A stretch of 35,380 nucleotides of DNA from Kiritimatiellales bacterium (GCA_041656295.1 JBBADV010000023.1:1-35380), one strand, 5' to 3'; counted from the first letter of the stretch, positions 1 to 8,720 are shown. Program-made: numbers and translations. The notes: generated by a model from the sequence alone, not told the origin.

Positions 1-1
1 G

Positions 2-40
2 GAAGAACTGAAAAAACAGGCCGGGAAAACCGCCGCTTGA
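2..40 (+). CDS. C-terminal end of an unknown gene (partial)
   Basis: The first 39 bases read as an open frame ending in TGA, giving the tail EELKKQAGKTAA. The codons look like the surrounding genes, and a possible terminator follows about 50 bases downstream, which supports a real gene end. The fragment is too short to assign a family; it could equally be a chance open frame. Confidence 0.45.
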   Translation, partial: EELKKQAGKTAA

Positions 41-86
41 CAAACCATAACGAAAGAACTACCCCATGCCCGTCAACGATCAAAAA

Positions 87-500
87 TCAGCACCCCTTCG
101 GTGTCTTTTTTATATGAGGCAATACGTCCTGACTTGAAATCACCGCATCCAGCGCCGGACAGCCTTCAGCGACGCGCCAGCCGAAAGGAAAATCACGGCA
201 TTGCGCCGGACGGGCATCGTACAGTGAGCAGCGTCCATCTTTGAGCAGAATGCAGCTGCCGTCCGCCTGATCGGTCAGGCTGAGCTGCCGGCGGTTGGAC
301 GCAAGAATCGTATACCGTTCAATAAATTCCGCCTCCGGTATCCCGGCGGCGGCGGCCAGCCGGGCGATATCAGAATCCGTCAGCAGCACATGTCCGCTCC
401 ACCGGCAGCAGGCGCCGCATTGCCGGCATTTGAATGAATATTTCAGTTTTTCCATGGTCTTTAAATTCAGCCAGTTATTTAAAAGCGAATGATTTGACAT
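87..500 (-). CDS. YkgJ-family cysteine cluster protein
   Basis: This 137-residue protein has the family's spaced cysteines. An N-terminal cluster CRQCGACC is followed by a middle segment with a tyrosine (FIERYT), then DGRCSLYDARPAQCRDFP and a last Cys in EGCPAL. This is the zinc/iron-binding pattern of the YkgJ (CxxCxxCC) family, whose biochemical role is unsettled. The longest start (500) gives 15 extra residues before the internal Met at 455 (MEKLKYSFKC). Neither start has a convincing ribosome site, and family members usually begin close to the first Cys, so 455 may be the real start. It is divergent from the foldase gene at 585 and does not appear to be in an operon. Confidence 0.8.
   Translation of the reverse strand: MSNHSLLNNWLNLKTMEKLKYSFKCRQCGACCRWSGHVLLTDSDIARLAAAAGIPEAEFIERYTILASNRRQLSLTDQADGSCILLKDGRCSLYDARPAQCRDFPFGWRVAEGCPALDAVISSQDVLPHIKKTPKGC
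90..111 (+). terminator. Possible Rho-independent terminator of the first partial gene
   Basis: A short GC stem (GCACC pairing with GGTGT, loop CCTTC) is followed directly by C and six T. It lies just beyond the partial gene ending at 40 and overlaps the 3' end of the convergent YkgJ-type gene. The five-pair stem includes one G-T wobble, so this is tentative. Confidence 0.4.
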
Positions 501-584
501 TGAACCCGTTAAAGAAGACTATCCGCACTTAGCCGCAGAAAAGCAAATCAGGTGCGGTGAAAAATTAACAGGAGAAAATTTATT

Positions 585-1697
585 ATGTGCAAAGTTATTG
601 AAAAATCAAAAAAAGCCGGCCTTATTGCGGTTGCAGCCGCCCTCGCTCTTGTTTCCACCGGCTGTTCAAAAGAGGTGCAGGATGTCGAAGAAATTGATCT
701 GACCTCTGCCGATCTGTTTACAAACCCGCTGCAGCCGAACCCGCTGGCCGCCGCGCCGGATGATGTGATGGTTACAGTGAACGGCAAACCAATTACCCAC
801 GGGGAAATTTCGCAGAATGTCCAGTTGCAAATGATGCAGATGAGCCGGCAGGTTCCGCAACAGCAGCTGATGCAGATGGCGGGACAGATTTATGAAAACG
901 TGCGCGACACGCTGGTTGCCAATATCCTGCTGGAAGAGACGGCGAAAGCCACCGGTGTAACCGCCGGTGACGATGAACTCGACGCTGAAATCACCCGTAT
1001 TAAAGACAACGCGCCGGAAGAATCAAAACTGGAAGACATTCTCGCCGAAAACAATATTAATTACGACGACTGGAAAGAAAACCTGCGTGATCAGATGATT
1101 GTACGCAAACTCGTTGAACAGGTTACTTCTACTGCACCGGAAGCTACCGCCGTTGATGTTGCCAGCTTTTATGAAAAAAACCAGGAGGCGTTTCAGTCAC
1201 CGGAAGCTGTGACTGCCAGTCATATTTTAATCGGCTTTAAACCGGAAGACACCGAAGAAACCAAAGCCGAAAAGAAAAAACAGGCGGAAGCAATTCTTGA
1301 AAAACTGAATGCCGGCGCTGATTTTGCAACACTGGCATCAGAAAATTCCGACTGTCCGAGTAACCAGCGCGGCGGCAGCCTCGGAACATTCGGCCGCGGA
1401 CAGATGGTGCCGGAATTTGAAGCCGCTGCATTCGGCGCTAAAGACGGCGAAGTTACCGAAGTTGTCGAAACACAATTCGGTTATCACATTATCAAAGTTG
1501 ATGAATACCGTCCTGCCGGAGTGCGCACGCTGGCAGAGGTTAAAGATCAGCTTCAGAACTACCTTACCAGCCAGAACAAACAAAAAGCGCTGCTGGATTA
1601 TGTTGATGAGCTTCGTTCAAAAGCTGACATTGAATATAAAACACCGGACTTCGATGCAGCAGCTGCTGCTGCTGAATCAACGGAATCCTCAGAATAA
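585..1697 (+). CDS. SurA/PrsA-like peptidyl-prolyl isomerase lipoprotein (PpiC domain)
   Basis: This is a 370-residue envelope foldase. Residues 11-27 form a lipoprotein signal ending in VSTGC, so Cys27 should be lipidated. Residues about 62-185 form the helical SurA-N-like chaperone region and include a Met/Gln-rich stretch at 81-97. Residues about 209-307 are a parvulin (PpiC) rotamase domain with the typical SHILI start, GGSLGTFGRGQMVPEFE core and FGYHIIKV end. A short Ala/Ser/Glu-rich tail follows. The start is fixed by AGGAG at 570-574, ten bases before the ATG, and a strong terminator follows the stop. The family assists folding of exported and outer-membrane proteins. Assignment as SurA rather than PrsA is not resolvable from sequence alone; a single PpiC domain plus a lipid anchor resembles PrsA-type architecture. 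Confidence 0.88.
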   Translation: MCKVIEKSKKAGLIAVAAALALVSTGCSKEVQDVEEIDLTSADLFTNPLQPNPLAAAPDDVMVTVNGKPITHGEISQNVQLQMMQMSRQVPQQQLMQMAGQIYENVRDTLVANILLEETAKATGVTAGDDELDAEITRIKDNAPEESKLEDILAENNINYDDWKENLRDQMIVRKLVEQVTSTAPEATAVDVASFYEKNQEAFQSPEAVTASHILIGFKPEDTEETKAEKKKQAEAILEKLNAGADFATLASENSDCPSNQRGGSLGTFGRGQMVPEFEAAAFGAKDGEVTEVVETQFGYHIIKVDEYRPAGVRTLAEVKDQLQNYLTSQNKQKALLDYVDELRSKADIEYKTPDFDAAAAAAESTESSE

Positions 1698-1720
1698 TTC
1701 GATGACTGTCTGAATTATAA

Positions 1721-1750
1721 AAAGCGCTCCACCGGAGCGCTTTTTTATTT
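1721..1750 (+). terminator. Rho-independent terminator after the foldase gene
   Basis: A perfect 10-bp stem (AAAGCGCTCC / GGAGCGCTTT) with a three-base loop runs into a T-rich tract, 23 bases after the foldase stop codon. The next gene is convergent, so this ends the monocistronic foldase transcript. Confidence 0.9.
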
Positions 1751-1851
1751 AAGGTTTTGTCAGCGCTGGTAGCGCCCGATGACCCCGCTGGCGCGCCGCA
1801 TAGATCATGCGACTAACAATTTCCGGCGGGTAGAGGTTGAACGCGTCCAAA

Positions 1852-2430
1852 TTATTCTTCCACGGTTGTCGAAGGCGCGGTGAGTTCTATGCTGCCGTCT
1901 TTTTGATAGGCCTCAAGCGTTTCAATAACGCGCGCGAGTTCTTCCTGTTGTTTGCGGAAAATAGAAAGCAGCGCATCTTTCTGCGTGTCAACGAGATTGC
2001 GAATGGTGTCGATCTCTTTTTGCTGAGATGAAAAAATCCCCTGCATTTCATTGATTTTTTCCTGCATGATACCGAGATCACCCTGCGTTTTATTCAGCGC
2101 CAGGCTCAAGTTCTGAATTTTTGCAGCAGTTTGTTTTTTCTCCTCTTCCAGCGCGGCTTTGGTCTCGCTGTCAAGAGCCGATATTTTTTCAGCAACGGAT
2201 TGCCGTTCCGCTTCAAACGCGATTTTAAGCGTTGTAATGGCATCGCCGGTTTCCGCCAGCTCCTGTGCAGTTTCAGAGATCAGCGCATCGACACGGTCAA
2301 ATTCCGGCTTTAACTGTTCAGCGGCAAGACGCTGATTGTTTTCTTCGATCATCGTCCGGACTTTTCCGGGCGTTGTACAACCGGCAAGAACCAGCAGTGC
2401 CGGAAGCAAAATGACAGAAAACATTCTCAT
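1852..2430 (-). CDS. Coiled-coil lipoprotein of unknown function
   Basis: This 192-residue protein begins with a short lipoprotein signal (lipobox LAGC, Cys18). Almost the entire mature part is heptad-rich and charged, with long runs of Glu, Lys, Gln, Ala and Leu, which predicts an extended coiled coil. There is no recognisable catalytic domain. The start is supported by AAAGGAAAGG just upstream. It lies 18 bases behind dapA on the same strand, so it is probably the last gene of that transcript. I do not recognise the family; a periplasmic, membrane-tethered structural or adaptor protein is a reasonable inference only. Confidence 0.75.
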   Translation of the reverse strand: MRMFSVILLPALLVLAGCTTPGKVRTMIEENNQRLAAEQLKPEFDRVDALISETAQELAETGDAITTLKIAFEAERQSVAEKISALDSETKAALEEEKKQTAAKIQNLSLALNKTQGDLGIMQEKINEMQGIFSSQQKEIDTIRNLVDTQKDALLSIFRKQQEELARVIETLEAYQKDGSIELTAPSTTVEE

Positions 2431-2448
2431 TTAAAAAACCTTTCCTTT

Positions 2449-3318
2449 TTACGCGATCAGTTTATACTTTGTCAGTACGGTGCACAAGGCGGATTTATCG
2501 GCATCATTTAACTCGCACAGCGGCAGACGGTAAATTTCTTCAATTTTTCCCATCATGGCCAGGGCGGCTTTCACCGGGATCGGATTGGTATCAATGAACA
2601 TTGCGTCGAACAGATCAATCAACTGATCATGCATTGCCTGTGCCTTATCCCAGCTCTGCTCAAGCGCGGCGTGCGTCATGTCCGCGACCTCTTTCGGAAT
2701 AATGTTGGACGCCACACTGATAATCCCGATTGCACCGTCACGCATCATGGGAAGCGTCAGCGCATCGTCGCCGGAAAGAATTTCGAGATCACACACATCC
2801 AGTGTCTGTTTTACACGTGCGACATTCCCGCCGGCTTCTTTCACCGCCACAATATTCGGATGCCGTGCAAGCCGCGCGACGGTTTGAATTTCAATTTCAC
2901 GGCAGGTGCGCCCCGGCACATTATAAAGCACCACCGGTACGCCGAGATCGGCAACAGTAGAAAAGTGACGGTATAAACCTTCCTGATTCGGTTTATTATA
3001 ATAGGGCGTCACCTGCAGCGTGGCGTCCACGCCGAGTTTTTTCGCTTCCGTTGTTAAATCCACCGCTTCCTGCGTCGAATTTCCGCCGGTGCCGGCAATC
3101 ACTTTTGCACGGCCGTTTACGAATTTTACCGTTTCTTCAACCACGCGCATGTGTTCTTTGTGGTCCAGCGTCGGCGATTCTCCGGTGGTGCCGACCGGCA
3201 CAATGCCGTCGATGCCGTTTTCAAGTTGAAAATTCAGCAGATCACGATAACGGTCAAAATCCACTGCACCGGTTTTTGTGAACGGCGTGACAATTGCAGT
3301 ATGAGCTCCTTGCAGCAT
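2449..3318 (-). CDS. dapA: 4-hydroxy-tetrahydrodipicolinate synthase
   Basis: DapA condenses pyruvate with aspartate semialdehyde, the first committed step to diaminopimelate and lysine. The 289-residue protein is full length for the family. It shows the GTTGESPT pyruvate-binding motif (residues 43-50), Tyr132 in LYNVPGRT and the Schiff-base Lys160 in VAVKEAGG. I chose the Met at 3318 because AAGGAG lies about 8 bases upstream and the family's usual N-terminus (MLQGAHTAIVTPF) begins there. A longer in-frame start at 3378 would translate repeat-derived sequence. It lies downstream of lysA on the same strand, separated by a 174-bp repeat-containing gap, and 18 bases before the coiled-coil lipoprotein gene. 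Confidence 0.97.
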   Translation of the reverse strand: MLQGAHTAIVTPFTKTGAVDFDRYRDLLNFQLENGIDGIVPVGTTGESPTLDHKEHMRVVEETVKFVNGRAKVIAGTGGNSTQEAVDLTTEAKKLGVDATLQVTPYYNKPNQEGLYRHFSTVADLGVPVVLYNVPGRTCREIEIQTVARLARHPNIVAVKEAGGNVARVKQTLDVCDLEILSGDDALTLPMMRDGAIGIISVASNIIPKEVADMTHAALEQSWDKAQAMHDQLIDLFDAMFIDTNPIPVKAALAMMGKIEEIYRLPLCELNDADKSALCTVLTKYKLIA

Positions 3319-3339
3319 AAATTTACTCCTTAATAAACA

Positions 3340-3485
3340 GGCATTAGGTTTTAGGCACCAGGCATTAGACTTTTTCAAAATTATTCTGTCCTTTTTTGTG
3401 TTCTCTGCGTTCTTTTGCGGTTGATAGATTTTAATGCCTTTTCGTGTTTTTTGTGGCTACAAAATTCGTTGCTGTGTTTTTCGCG
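3340..3485. repeat. Intergenic repeat cluster between lysA and dapA
   Basis: The octamer GGCATTAG occurs twice (3340-3347 and 3361-3368) around a TTTTAGGCACCA core. From about 3392 to 3485 there follow several degenerate T-rich copies of a GTGTTCTCTGCG / TTTTGCGGTT / TCGCGGTTCA type motif. These are reverse-orientation relatives of the CGCAGAG/CGCAGAT array at 6601-6810. The stretch shows no coding signal. It separates two genes of the same pathway without an obvious terminator. Confidence 0.6.
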
Positions 3486-3492
3486 GTTCATC

Positions 3493-4758
3493 TTACGCAT
3501 CGAAATTTTTTAATGCTTCGAAATCGAGCGTGGCGAAATAATCCGCCGGTGTTTCGGCGCGCCGGATTTTTACCACCTTGCCGGTTTCGCGCAGCAGCAG
3601 CTCCGCCGAACGGAGCTTGCCGTTATAATTAAAACCCATCGCGTGGCCATGCGCACCGGCGTCGTGAATGACCACCAGATCGCCGGTCTCCACCGGCGGC
3701 AGCGCACGGTCGATGGCAAACTTGTCGTTATTTTCACACAGCGAGCCGGTTACATCGCAAATAAAATTATGCGGCAGCTGTTCTTTTGCCGGAACGGTGA
3801 TGTGATGATAAGCGCCGTATAGGGCCGGCCGCATTAAATTCGCCATGCACGCGTCGAGGCCGACATATTCCTTATAGGTGCTTTTCCGGTGCAGTACACG
3901 GCTTACCAGCCAGCCGAACGGTCCCGTAATCATCCGGCCGCATTCCATTCGCAGATCGAGTGCGGGAAGTCCGGCGCCGGCAATTTTTTCTTCGTATAAT
4001 TTACGGATTCCAGTGCCAACAGCATTCAGATCGACCGGCTCCTGTTCCGGTTGATACGGAATTCCGATTCCGCCGCCGATGTTCACAAATTCAAATGTGA
4101 TTCCGAGTGTTTTCGAAATTTCTGCAACAAGATCAAACAGGATGTCCGCCGTTTCAACAAAGTAGCCGCCGTTCAATTCATTCGACGCCACCATTGTGTG
4201 CAGTCCGAACCGCTTTACGCCTTTATCGCGCAAAATCCGGTACCCTTCAACAAGCTGTTCGCGCGTAAAGCCGTATTTCGCCTCTTCCGGATGGCCGATG
4301 ATCACATTGCCGTCTTTCAGTCGGCCGGGATTATACCGGCAGCAGATCAGCTCCGGAATTCCGGCGGTCCGCTCAAGAAAATCAATATGCGAAATATCAT
4401 CCAGATTAATGATTGCACCGAGTTCCGCCGCTTTTTTAAATTCCGCTGCCGGCGTATCATTCGATGTAAAAATAATCTCTTCACCGGAAATTCCGGTTTC
4501 TGCCGCCAGCAGCAGTTCAGGCAGTGATGAACAATCCGCACCGAAACCTTCCGATTTCAGAATCTTCATCAAAAACGGATTTGGCGCCGCCTTCACCGCG
4601 AAATATTCTTTAAACCCCTGATTCCAGGTAAACGCTGCTTTCAACGCACGTGCGTTTTTACGGATTGCCGCTTCATCATAAATGTGGAACGGCGTCGGGA
4701 ACTCCCGCGTCAGCAATTCAAGTTGTTCCACACTCAAGGGAAAACATTTTTCTGCCAT
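3493..4758 (-). CDS. lysA: Diaminopimelate decarboxylase
   Basis: LysA decarboxylates meso-diaminopimelate to lysine using PLP. The 421-residue protein is a fold-III PLP enzyme. It shows the PLP-binding Lys56 in YFAVKAAPNP, the glycine-rich phosphate loop VNIGGGIGIPY, an ECGRMITGP motif, the substrate-side Cys in LCENNDKF near residue 343, and the C-terminal HDAGAHGHAMGFNYNG block. The start has GGAG about 8 bases upstream. The length and the GAHG-AMGFNYNG block fit LysA better than carboxynorspermidine decarboxylase (NspC), although both belong to one superfamily. It lies 39 bases behind the TPR gene and upstream of dapA, so lysine genes are grouped with citrate synthase here. Confidence 0.9.
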   Translation of the reverse strand: MAEKCFPLSVEQLELLTREFPTPFHIYDEAAIRKNARALKAAFTWNQGFKEYFAVKAAPNPFLMKILKSEGFGADCSSLPELLLAAETGISGEEIIFTSNDTPAAEFKKAAELGAIINLDDISHIDFLERTAGIPELICCRYNPGRLKDGNVIIGHPEEAKYGFTREQLVEGYRILRDKGVKRFGLHTMVASNELNGGYFVETADILFDLVAEISKTLGITFEFVNIGGGIGIPYQPEQEPVDLNAVGTGIRKLYEEKIAGAGLPALDLRMECGRMITGPFGWLVSRVLHRKSTYKEYVGLDACMANLMRPALYGAYHHITVPAKEQLPHNFICDVTGSLCENNDKFAIDRALPPVETGDLVVIHDAGAHGHAMGFNYNGKLRSAELLLRETGKVVKIRRAETPADYFATLDFEALKNFDA

Positions 4759-4797
4759 AATCTGCTCCAGTGAAAATCCGGTGGAAAAAACAGTAAT

Positions 4798-5205
4798 TCA
4801 AAACTCCGGCGATTGTTCGAAGGTATTGTAGATCCATTCGAGGAGGGATTCAAAGCGCGCATCGCCGTGCAGCGATAAAAGATCTGAATCTTTCTTCATC
4901 CACTCATAGTCGTCGTAACCAAGCTCAACGGCGCGGGTGAGTGCATCGAAGGCATCATCCGTGCGTGCAGAAAGTGCGAGGCTGCAGGCGAGATTATACC
5001 AGACGAGCGGATCTTCGGCGCACAGGCGGCTGAGCCGCTCATCCATCTGCAATCCTTCGGCGTATGCGCCGGTACGCGTGTAAAGATCGCCGAGCGCACG
5101 CATCACACCGGTGTCTTGCGGCAGACGGCGTGCGACAGCCTGCAGGAACTGGAGTTCCTGTTCAGCGGCGCGCGAGCCTTCCTGATTTTCCGGCGCTGGG
5201 ATCAC
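4798..5205 (-). CDS. Small TPR-repeat protein
   Basis: The reading frame encodes about 135 residues with tetratricopeptide character. GVMRALGDLYTRTGAYAEGL and PLVWYNLACSLALSARTDDA resemble two TPR units, followed by a third partial helix pair ending ARFESLLEWIYNTFE. The frame has no usable ATG after the end of gltA. I place the start at GTG 5205 (VIPAPENQEG), with AAGGA about 10 bases upstream overlapping the gltA 3' end. A longer ATG start at 5358 would overlap gltA by about 140 bases and encode an arginine-rich leader in the wrong frame for gltA. The 13-base gap to gltA implies translational coupling. Proteins of this type usually mediate protein contacts; the partner is unknown. Confidence 0.8.
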   Translation of the reverse strand: MIPAPENQEGSRAAEQELQFLQAVARRLPQDTGVMRALGDLYTRTGAYAEGLQMDERLSRLCAEDPLVWYNLACSLALSARTDDAFDALTRAVELGYDDYEWMKKDSDLLSLHGDARFESLLEWIYNTFEQSPEF

Positions 5206-5218
5206 GGTATAAAAATCC

Positions 5219-6517
5219 TTATTTTCTTTTTTCGATCGGCTCAACTTTGCGTGCGAGCGATCCGGTGTAGATCTGGCGCGGACGCGCGATGCGGATATCA
5301 TGGTCTTTTGCTGACTCAAGCCATTGCGCAATCCAGCCCGGCAGCCGCCCAATCGCAAACATGACGGTGAACATATTCGTCGGAATGCCCATTTCGCGAT
5401 AGGTTAAACCGGTGTAAAAATCGACGTTCGGATAAAGATTGCGCTCCTGGAAGTATGGATCAGTCAGCGCTTTTTCTTCCAGTTTCATTGCAATATCCAT
5501 CAGCGGATCGGTCGTATTGGTCGCTGTGAGCACACGCTTGCAAAGGTCTTTCGCGATTTTTGCGCGCGGGTCATAGGCTTTATACACACGATGGCCGAAG
5601 CCCATCAGGCGGAACGGACTGCGCGGATTTTTTGCACGCGCAATAACTTTATCAACATTGCCGCCTTCCTTGCGGATGTCTTCAAGCATTTCAATGACAC
5701 CCTGATTGGCGCCGCCGTGACGCGGACCCCACAGTGCACAGATTCCGGCGGCGATCGACGCATAAAGATTGGCGCCGGAGCTCCCGACATTACGAACGAC
5801 AGAGGCCGAACAATTCTGCTCGTGATCGGCGTGCAGAATCAGCAGTTTATTCAGTGCATCAGCCATGACCGGGTTCACCGGATCTTTGCGCACCGGCGAA
5901 TCGAACATCATGTTTAAAAAATTTTCACAATATTTCAGATCATGCCGCGGGAAAACCACGGGTTCGCCGACAGATTTTTTATAGGAATATGCGGCGATTG
6001 TACGCAGTTTTGAAAGCAGGCGAGTCACTGTCATATCCAGTTCCTCCCGCCGGTTTTCTCCAAGTTCCGGATAAAACGAAGAGAGTGAAACGGACATCGC
6101 CGAAAGAATGGCCATCGGGTGTGACAGATCGGGATAATAACTTAAAAAATTCCGCATGTCTTCATGCAGCATCGAGTGCAGATTCAGCATGGCGCTGTAT
6201 TTTGCTTTCTGTACACGGTTCGGCAGCGATCCGTTAATCAGCAGGTAAGCGACTTCAATAAACTCACAATGTTCGGCGAGATCCGCCACATCATAGCCGC
6301 GATAACGCAAAATACCCTTTTCGCCATTGATAAACGTGATATCGCTGGCGCACGATCCGGTATTCATAAAACCCGGGTCATAAGCGATCAGGCCGGTCTC
6401 TTTACGAAGATTCCGGATGTCAACCGCCCGCTCGCCTTCAGTGCCTCTATATACGGGACAAACGAACGTCGTGTCGTCCACCTGTATTTTTACTTCACTG
6501 TTTTTTATCATTTTCAT
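5219..6517 (-). CDS. gltA: Citrate synthase (type II)
   Basis: GltA condenses oxaloacetate and acetyl-CoA to citrate. The 432-residue protein has the small N-terminal beta domain seen in Gram-negative type II enzymes. The catalytic residues are in place: His267 in WGPRHGGAN, His309 in GFGHRVYKAYDPRA and Asp366 in NVDFYTG. The oxaloacetate-side segment HADHEQNCSASV (residues 229-240) is also present. A second Met at residue 3 is an alternative start; GGAAA precedes the first by about 6 bases. It heads a run with the TPR gene and lysA. The gap upstream (6518-6812) is filled with repeats, so the promoter must lie in or beside them. Confidence 0.97.
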   Translation of the reverse strand: MKMIKNSEVKIQVDDTTFVCPVYRGTEGERAVDIRNLRKETGLIAYDPGFMNTGSCASDITFINGEKGILRYRGYDVADLAEHCEFIEVAYLLINGSLPNRVQKAKYSAMLNLHSMLHEDMRNFLSYYPDLSHPMAILSAMSVSLSSFYPELGENRREELDMTVTRLLSKLRTIAAYSYKKSVGEPVVFPRHDLKYCENFLNMMFDSPVRKDPVNPVMADALNKLLILHADHEQNCSASVVRNVGSSGANLYASIAAGICALWGPRHGGANQGVIEMLEDIRKEGGNVDKVIARAKNPRSPFRLMGFGHRVYKAYDPRAKIAKDLCKRVLTATNTTDPLMDIAMKLEEKALTDPYFQERNLYPNVDFYTGLTYREMGIPTNMFTVMFAIGRLPGWIAQWLESAKDHDIRIARPRQIYTGSLARKVEPIEKRK

Positions 6518-6600
6518 AACGGATTTCCGAATCTGTCTTAAATTAGAACCTTGCAGACTGCGTTTTGTTTCTTAAAAAATCAAGCGGAAAGCTGAGTTTC

Positions 6601-6812
6601 AACCGCAGATAACACGGATATAAACAGATGAGAATTTCGCCACAGAGATGCTGAGAATCCCTGATTCAGTTTGCTCTCCAAATCTCCGCGATCTCCGTGG
6701 TTAAAAATCAGTTTAAAAGATATTTATCCGCAGATTACGCAAACGAACGCAGATTTTTTCTTTGCGGCTTTGCGTGCAGAATTTTCCGCGCAGAGTCGCA
6801 GAGAAAAACCGT
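6601..6812. repeat. Array of degenerate CGCAGAT/CGCAGAG-type repeats between glmS and gltA
   Basis: This 210-bp stretch is built from imperfect copies of short words on both strands. They include ACCGCAGATAACACGGAT (6602), CCACAGAGATGCTGAGA (6640), ATCTCCGCGATCTCCGTGG (6681), ATCCGCAGATTACGC (6726), GAACGCAGATT (6745), TTTGCGGCTTTGCGTG (6761) and GCGCAGAGTCGCAGAG (6788). There is no fixed repeat-spacer geometry and no long open frame. Similar word arrays occur in intergenic regions of many environmental bacterial genomes, and their origin is not settled. The whole gap from 6518 contains nothing else I can name. Confidence 0.7.
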
Positions 6813-8651
6813 TTATTCAACCGTGACGCTTTTCGCCAGATTGCGCGGTTTGTCGATGTCCGTCCCGCGCGCTCGCGCCGCATAATACGCCAACAGCTGC
6901 AAGCCAACGACATTGACGACCGGCGAAAACTCATCACGCACTTCCGGTACATAAATAATATCCGGCGTCAGTGTCGCGATTTTCTGATCACCCTCTGTCG
7001 CCACCGCAATAATCCGTCCGCTGCGCGCCTCAACCTCCTTAATATTGGAAATCATCTTTTCATATAATTCGTCAGCGGTTTTAGTGCAGATACAAATCAC
7101 CGGCAGCGATTCATTAATCAGCGCAATCGGCCCGTGTTTCATTTCGCCGGCGGCGTAACCTTCGGCGTGCTGATAGGAAATTTCTTTGTTCTTGAGCGCG
7201 CCTTCGAGCGCCGTCGGATAATTAAACCGGCGGCCGAGATAGAGCGAACTCGGTCCGTCGTGATGCTTATCGGCAATCGCCTTAATTTTTTCTTTATCCT
7301 TGATCACACCGTACACCGCGTCCGGCACCAGTTGCAGATCAGCGAGATACTGCTTAATTTTTTCCGGCGCCAGATCGTTGCGGATTCCGGCGATGTATAA
7401 CGCAAACAGAATGAATGTCATTTGCTGCGCGGTGTACGCTTTGGTTGATGCCACGCCGATTTCCGGCCCGCAGTCCGTAAACAGCACCGCGTCGCTTTCG
7501 CGCACAATCGAGCTGCCTTCAACGTTACAGATGGAAAGCACGCGGCAGCCCCAGTCGCGCGCCATGCGAATCGACGCCAGCGTGTCGGCGGTTTCGCCGG
7601 ACTGTGAAACCGCAATCACCAGCGTGCCGGGATCGATCTTCGGATCGCGATACCGGAATTCGCTCGCCAGATCCGATTCCACCGCAATACCGGTGATATT
7701 TTCCAGCAGCAGTTTGCCGTACATTCCGGCGTGATACGCCGTGCCGCACGACACAATCATAATGCGGTTCAGCTTGCGGAAATAATCCGGTTTCAGCGGA
7801 AGATCCATTTTGATCTCTTCGTCCGGCGTTACATATTTTTCCAGCAGCGACCGCAGAATGCGCGGCTGTTCATGAATCTCTTTCAGCATGAATGTTTCGA
7901 AGCCGCCGGTTTCCGCCGCTTCGGCGCCGAAACAAATCTGTTTAATTTCCGGCGTCACCGGTTCGCCGGCACCGGAAAAAATTTCAACGCCGGTGGATTT
8001 CACCACGCCGATTTCGCCGTCGTTCAAATACACCGCTGACGAAATCCGGTGGATGACTGCCGGGACATCGCTCGCAATAAAATTTTCACCGTCACCGAAG
8101 CCGATAATCAGCGGACTGTTCAGTCGCGCGCAATACACCGTTTCCGGCGCGTTGCGAAACAGAATTCCCAGCGCGTATGCGCCGCGCAGCCGTTTTAATA
8201 CTGTTTGCATTGCCGCCAGCGGATCACCGGAATTTTCGCGCAATGCAAATTCAATCAGATTCGGAATTACTTCTGTGTCGGTCTCTGACAAAAATTTTAC
8301 GCCTTTGGCAATCAGCTCATCGCGCAGTTCAACATAATTTTCGATGATGCCGTTGTGCACCACCGCAACATTTCCGCCGGCGCCGGTGTGCGGATGCGCG
8401 TTTGCTTTCGTCGGCGCGCCGTGCGTCGCCCAGCGCGTATGGCCGATGCCGCAAATTCCGGCGACCGGCGCGTCTTTCAGTGCGTGTTCCAAATTCGCCA
8501 GCCGCCCGACTTCTTTACGCACAGAAATTTCACCGGCATTTAATATTGCCACGCCGGCGGAATCATAACCCCGATATTCCAGCCGGCACAAACCGTCCAG
8601 CAGCACCGGACCCGCAGTACGCTTTCCAATATATCCAACCACACCGCACAT
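6813..8651 (-). CDS. glmS: Glutamine--fructose-6-phosphate aminotransferase (isomerizing)
   Basis: GlmS makes glucosamine-6-phosphate, the entry point to peptidoglycan and LPS amino sugars. The 612-residue protein is full length. Residues 1 to about 220 are the Ntn glutaminase domain with nucleophile Cys2 (MCGVVGYIG) and HTRWATHG. Two SIS domains follow, with CGTAYHAGMYGK, VSQSGETADT and the C-terminal KNKEISYQHAEGY and KHGPIALI motifs. The protein ends in the classic DKPRNLAKSVTVE tail. The start has GGTGGAG about 8 bases upstream. No glmS ribozyme can be recognised in the roughly 75 bases between the upstream terminator and the start codon. Confidence 0.98.
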   Translation of the reverse strand: MCGVVGYIGKRTAGPVLLDGLCRLEYRGYDSAGVAILNAGEISVRKEVGRLANLEHALKDAPVAGICGIGHTRWATHGAPTKANAHPHTGAGGNVAVVHNGIIENYVELRDELIAKGVKFLSETDTEVIPNLIEFALRENSGDPLAAMQTVLKRLRGAYALGILFRNAPETVYCARLNSPLIIGFGDGENFIASDVPAVIHRISSAVYLNDGEIGVVKSTGVEIFSGAGEPVTPEIKQICFGAEAAETGGFETFMLKEIHEQPRILRSLLEKYVTPDEEIKMDLPLKPDYFRKLNRIMIVSCGTAYHAGMYGKLLLENITGIAVESDLASEFRYRDPKIDPGTLVIAVSQSGETADTLASIRMARDWGCRVLSICNVEGSSIVRESDAVLFTDCGPEIGVASTKAYTAQQMTFILFALYIAGIRNDLAPEKIKQYLADLQLVPDAVYGVIKDKEKIKAIADKHHDGPSSLYLGRRFNYPTALEGALKNKEISYQHAEGYAAGEMKHGPIALINESLPVICICTKTADELYEKMISNIKEVEARSGRIIAVATEGDQKIATLTPDIIYVPEVRDEFSPVVNVVGLQLLAYYAARARGTDIDKPRNLAKSVTVE

Positions 8652-8720
8652 CAGAAAATCTCCACCATTTATGGCGGATAAAATGACAGAACCGGCGGCG
8701 GAACAAAATCAAAAAACCGT

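Noticed and set aside
66..137. Short plus-strand open frame of 23 codons
   Set aside because: No ribosome site; it overlaps the YkgJ-type 3' end and a probable terminator.
3319..3378. Longer dapA start
   Set aside because: The extra residues are encoded by the GGCATTAG repeat, and a strong ribosome site sits just before the Met at 3318.
6601..6812. CRISPR array
   Set aside because: Repeat words vary in sequence, orientation and spacing; there are no uniform spacers and no cas genes.
8652..8720. glmS ribozyme
   Set aside because: The space between the terminator and the glmS start is too short and lacks the ribozyme core.
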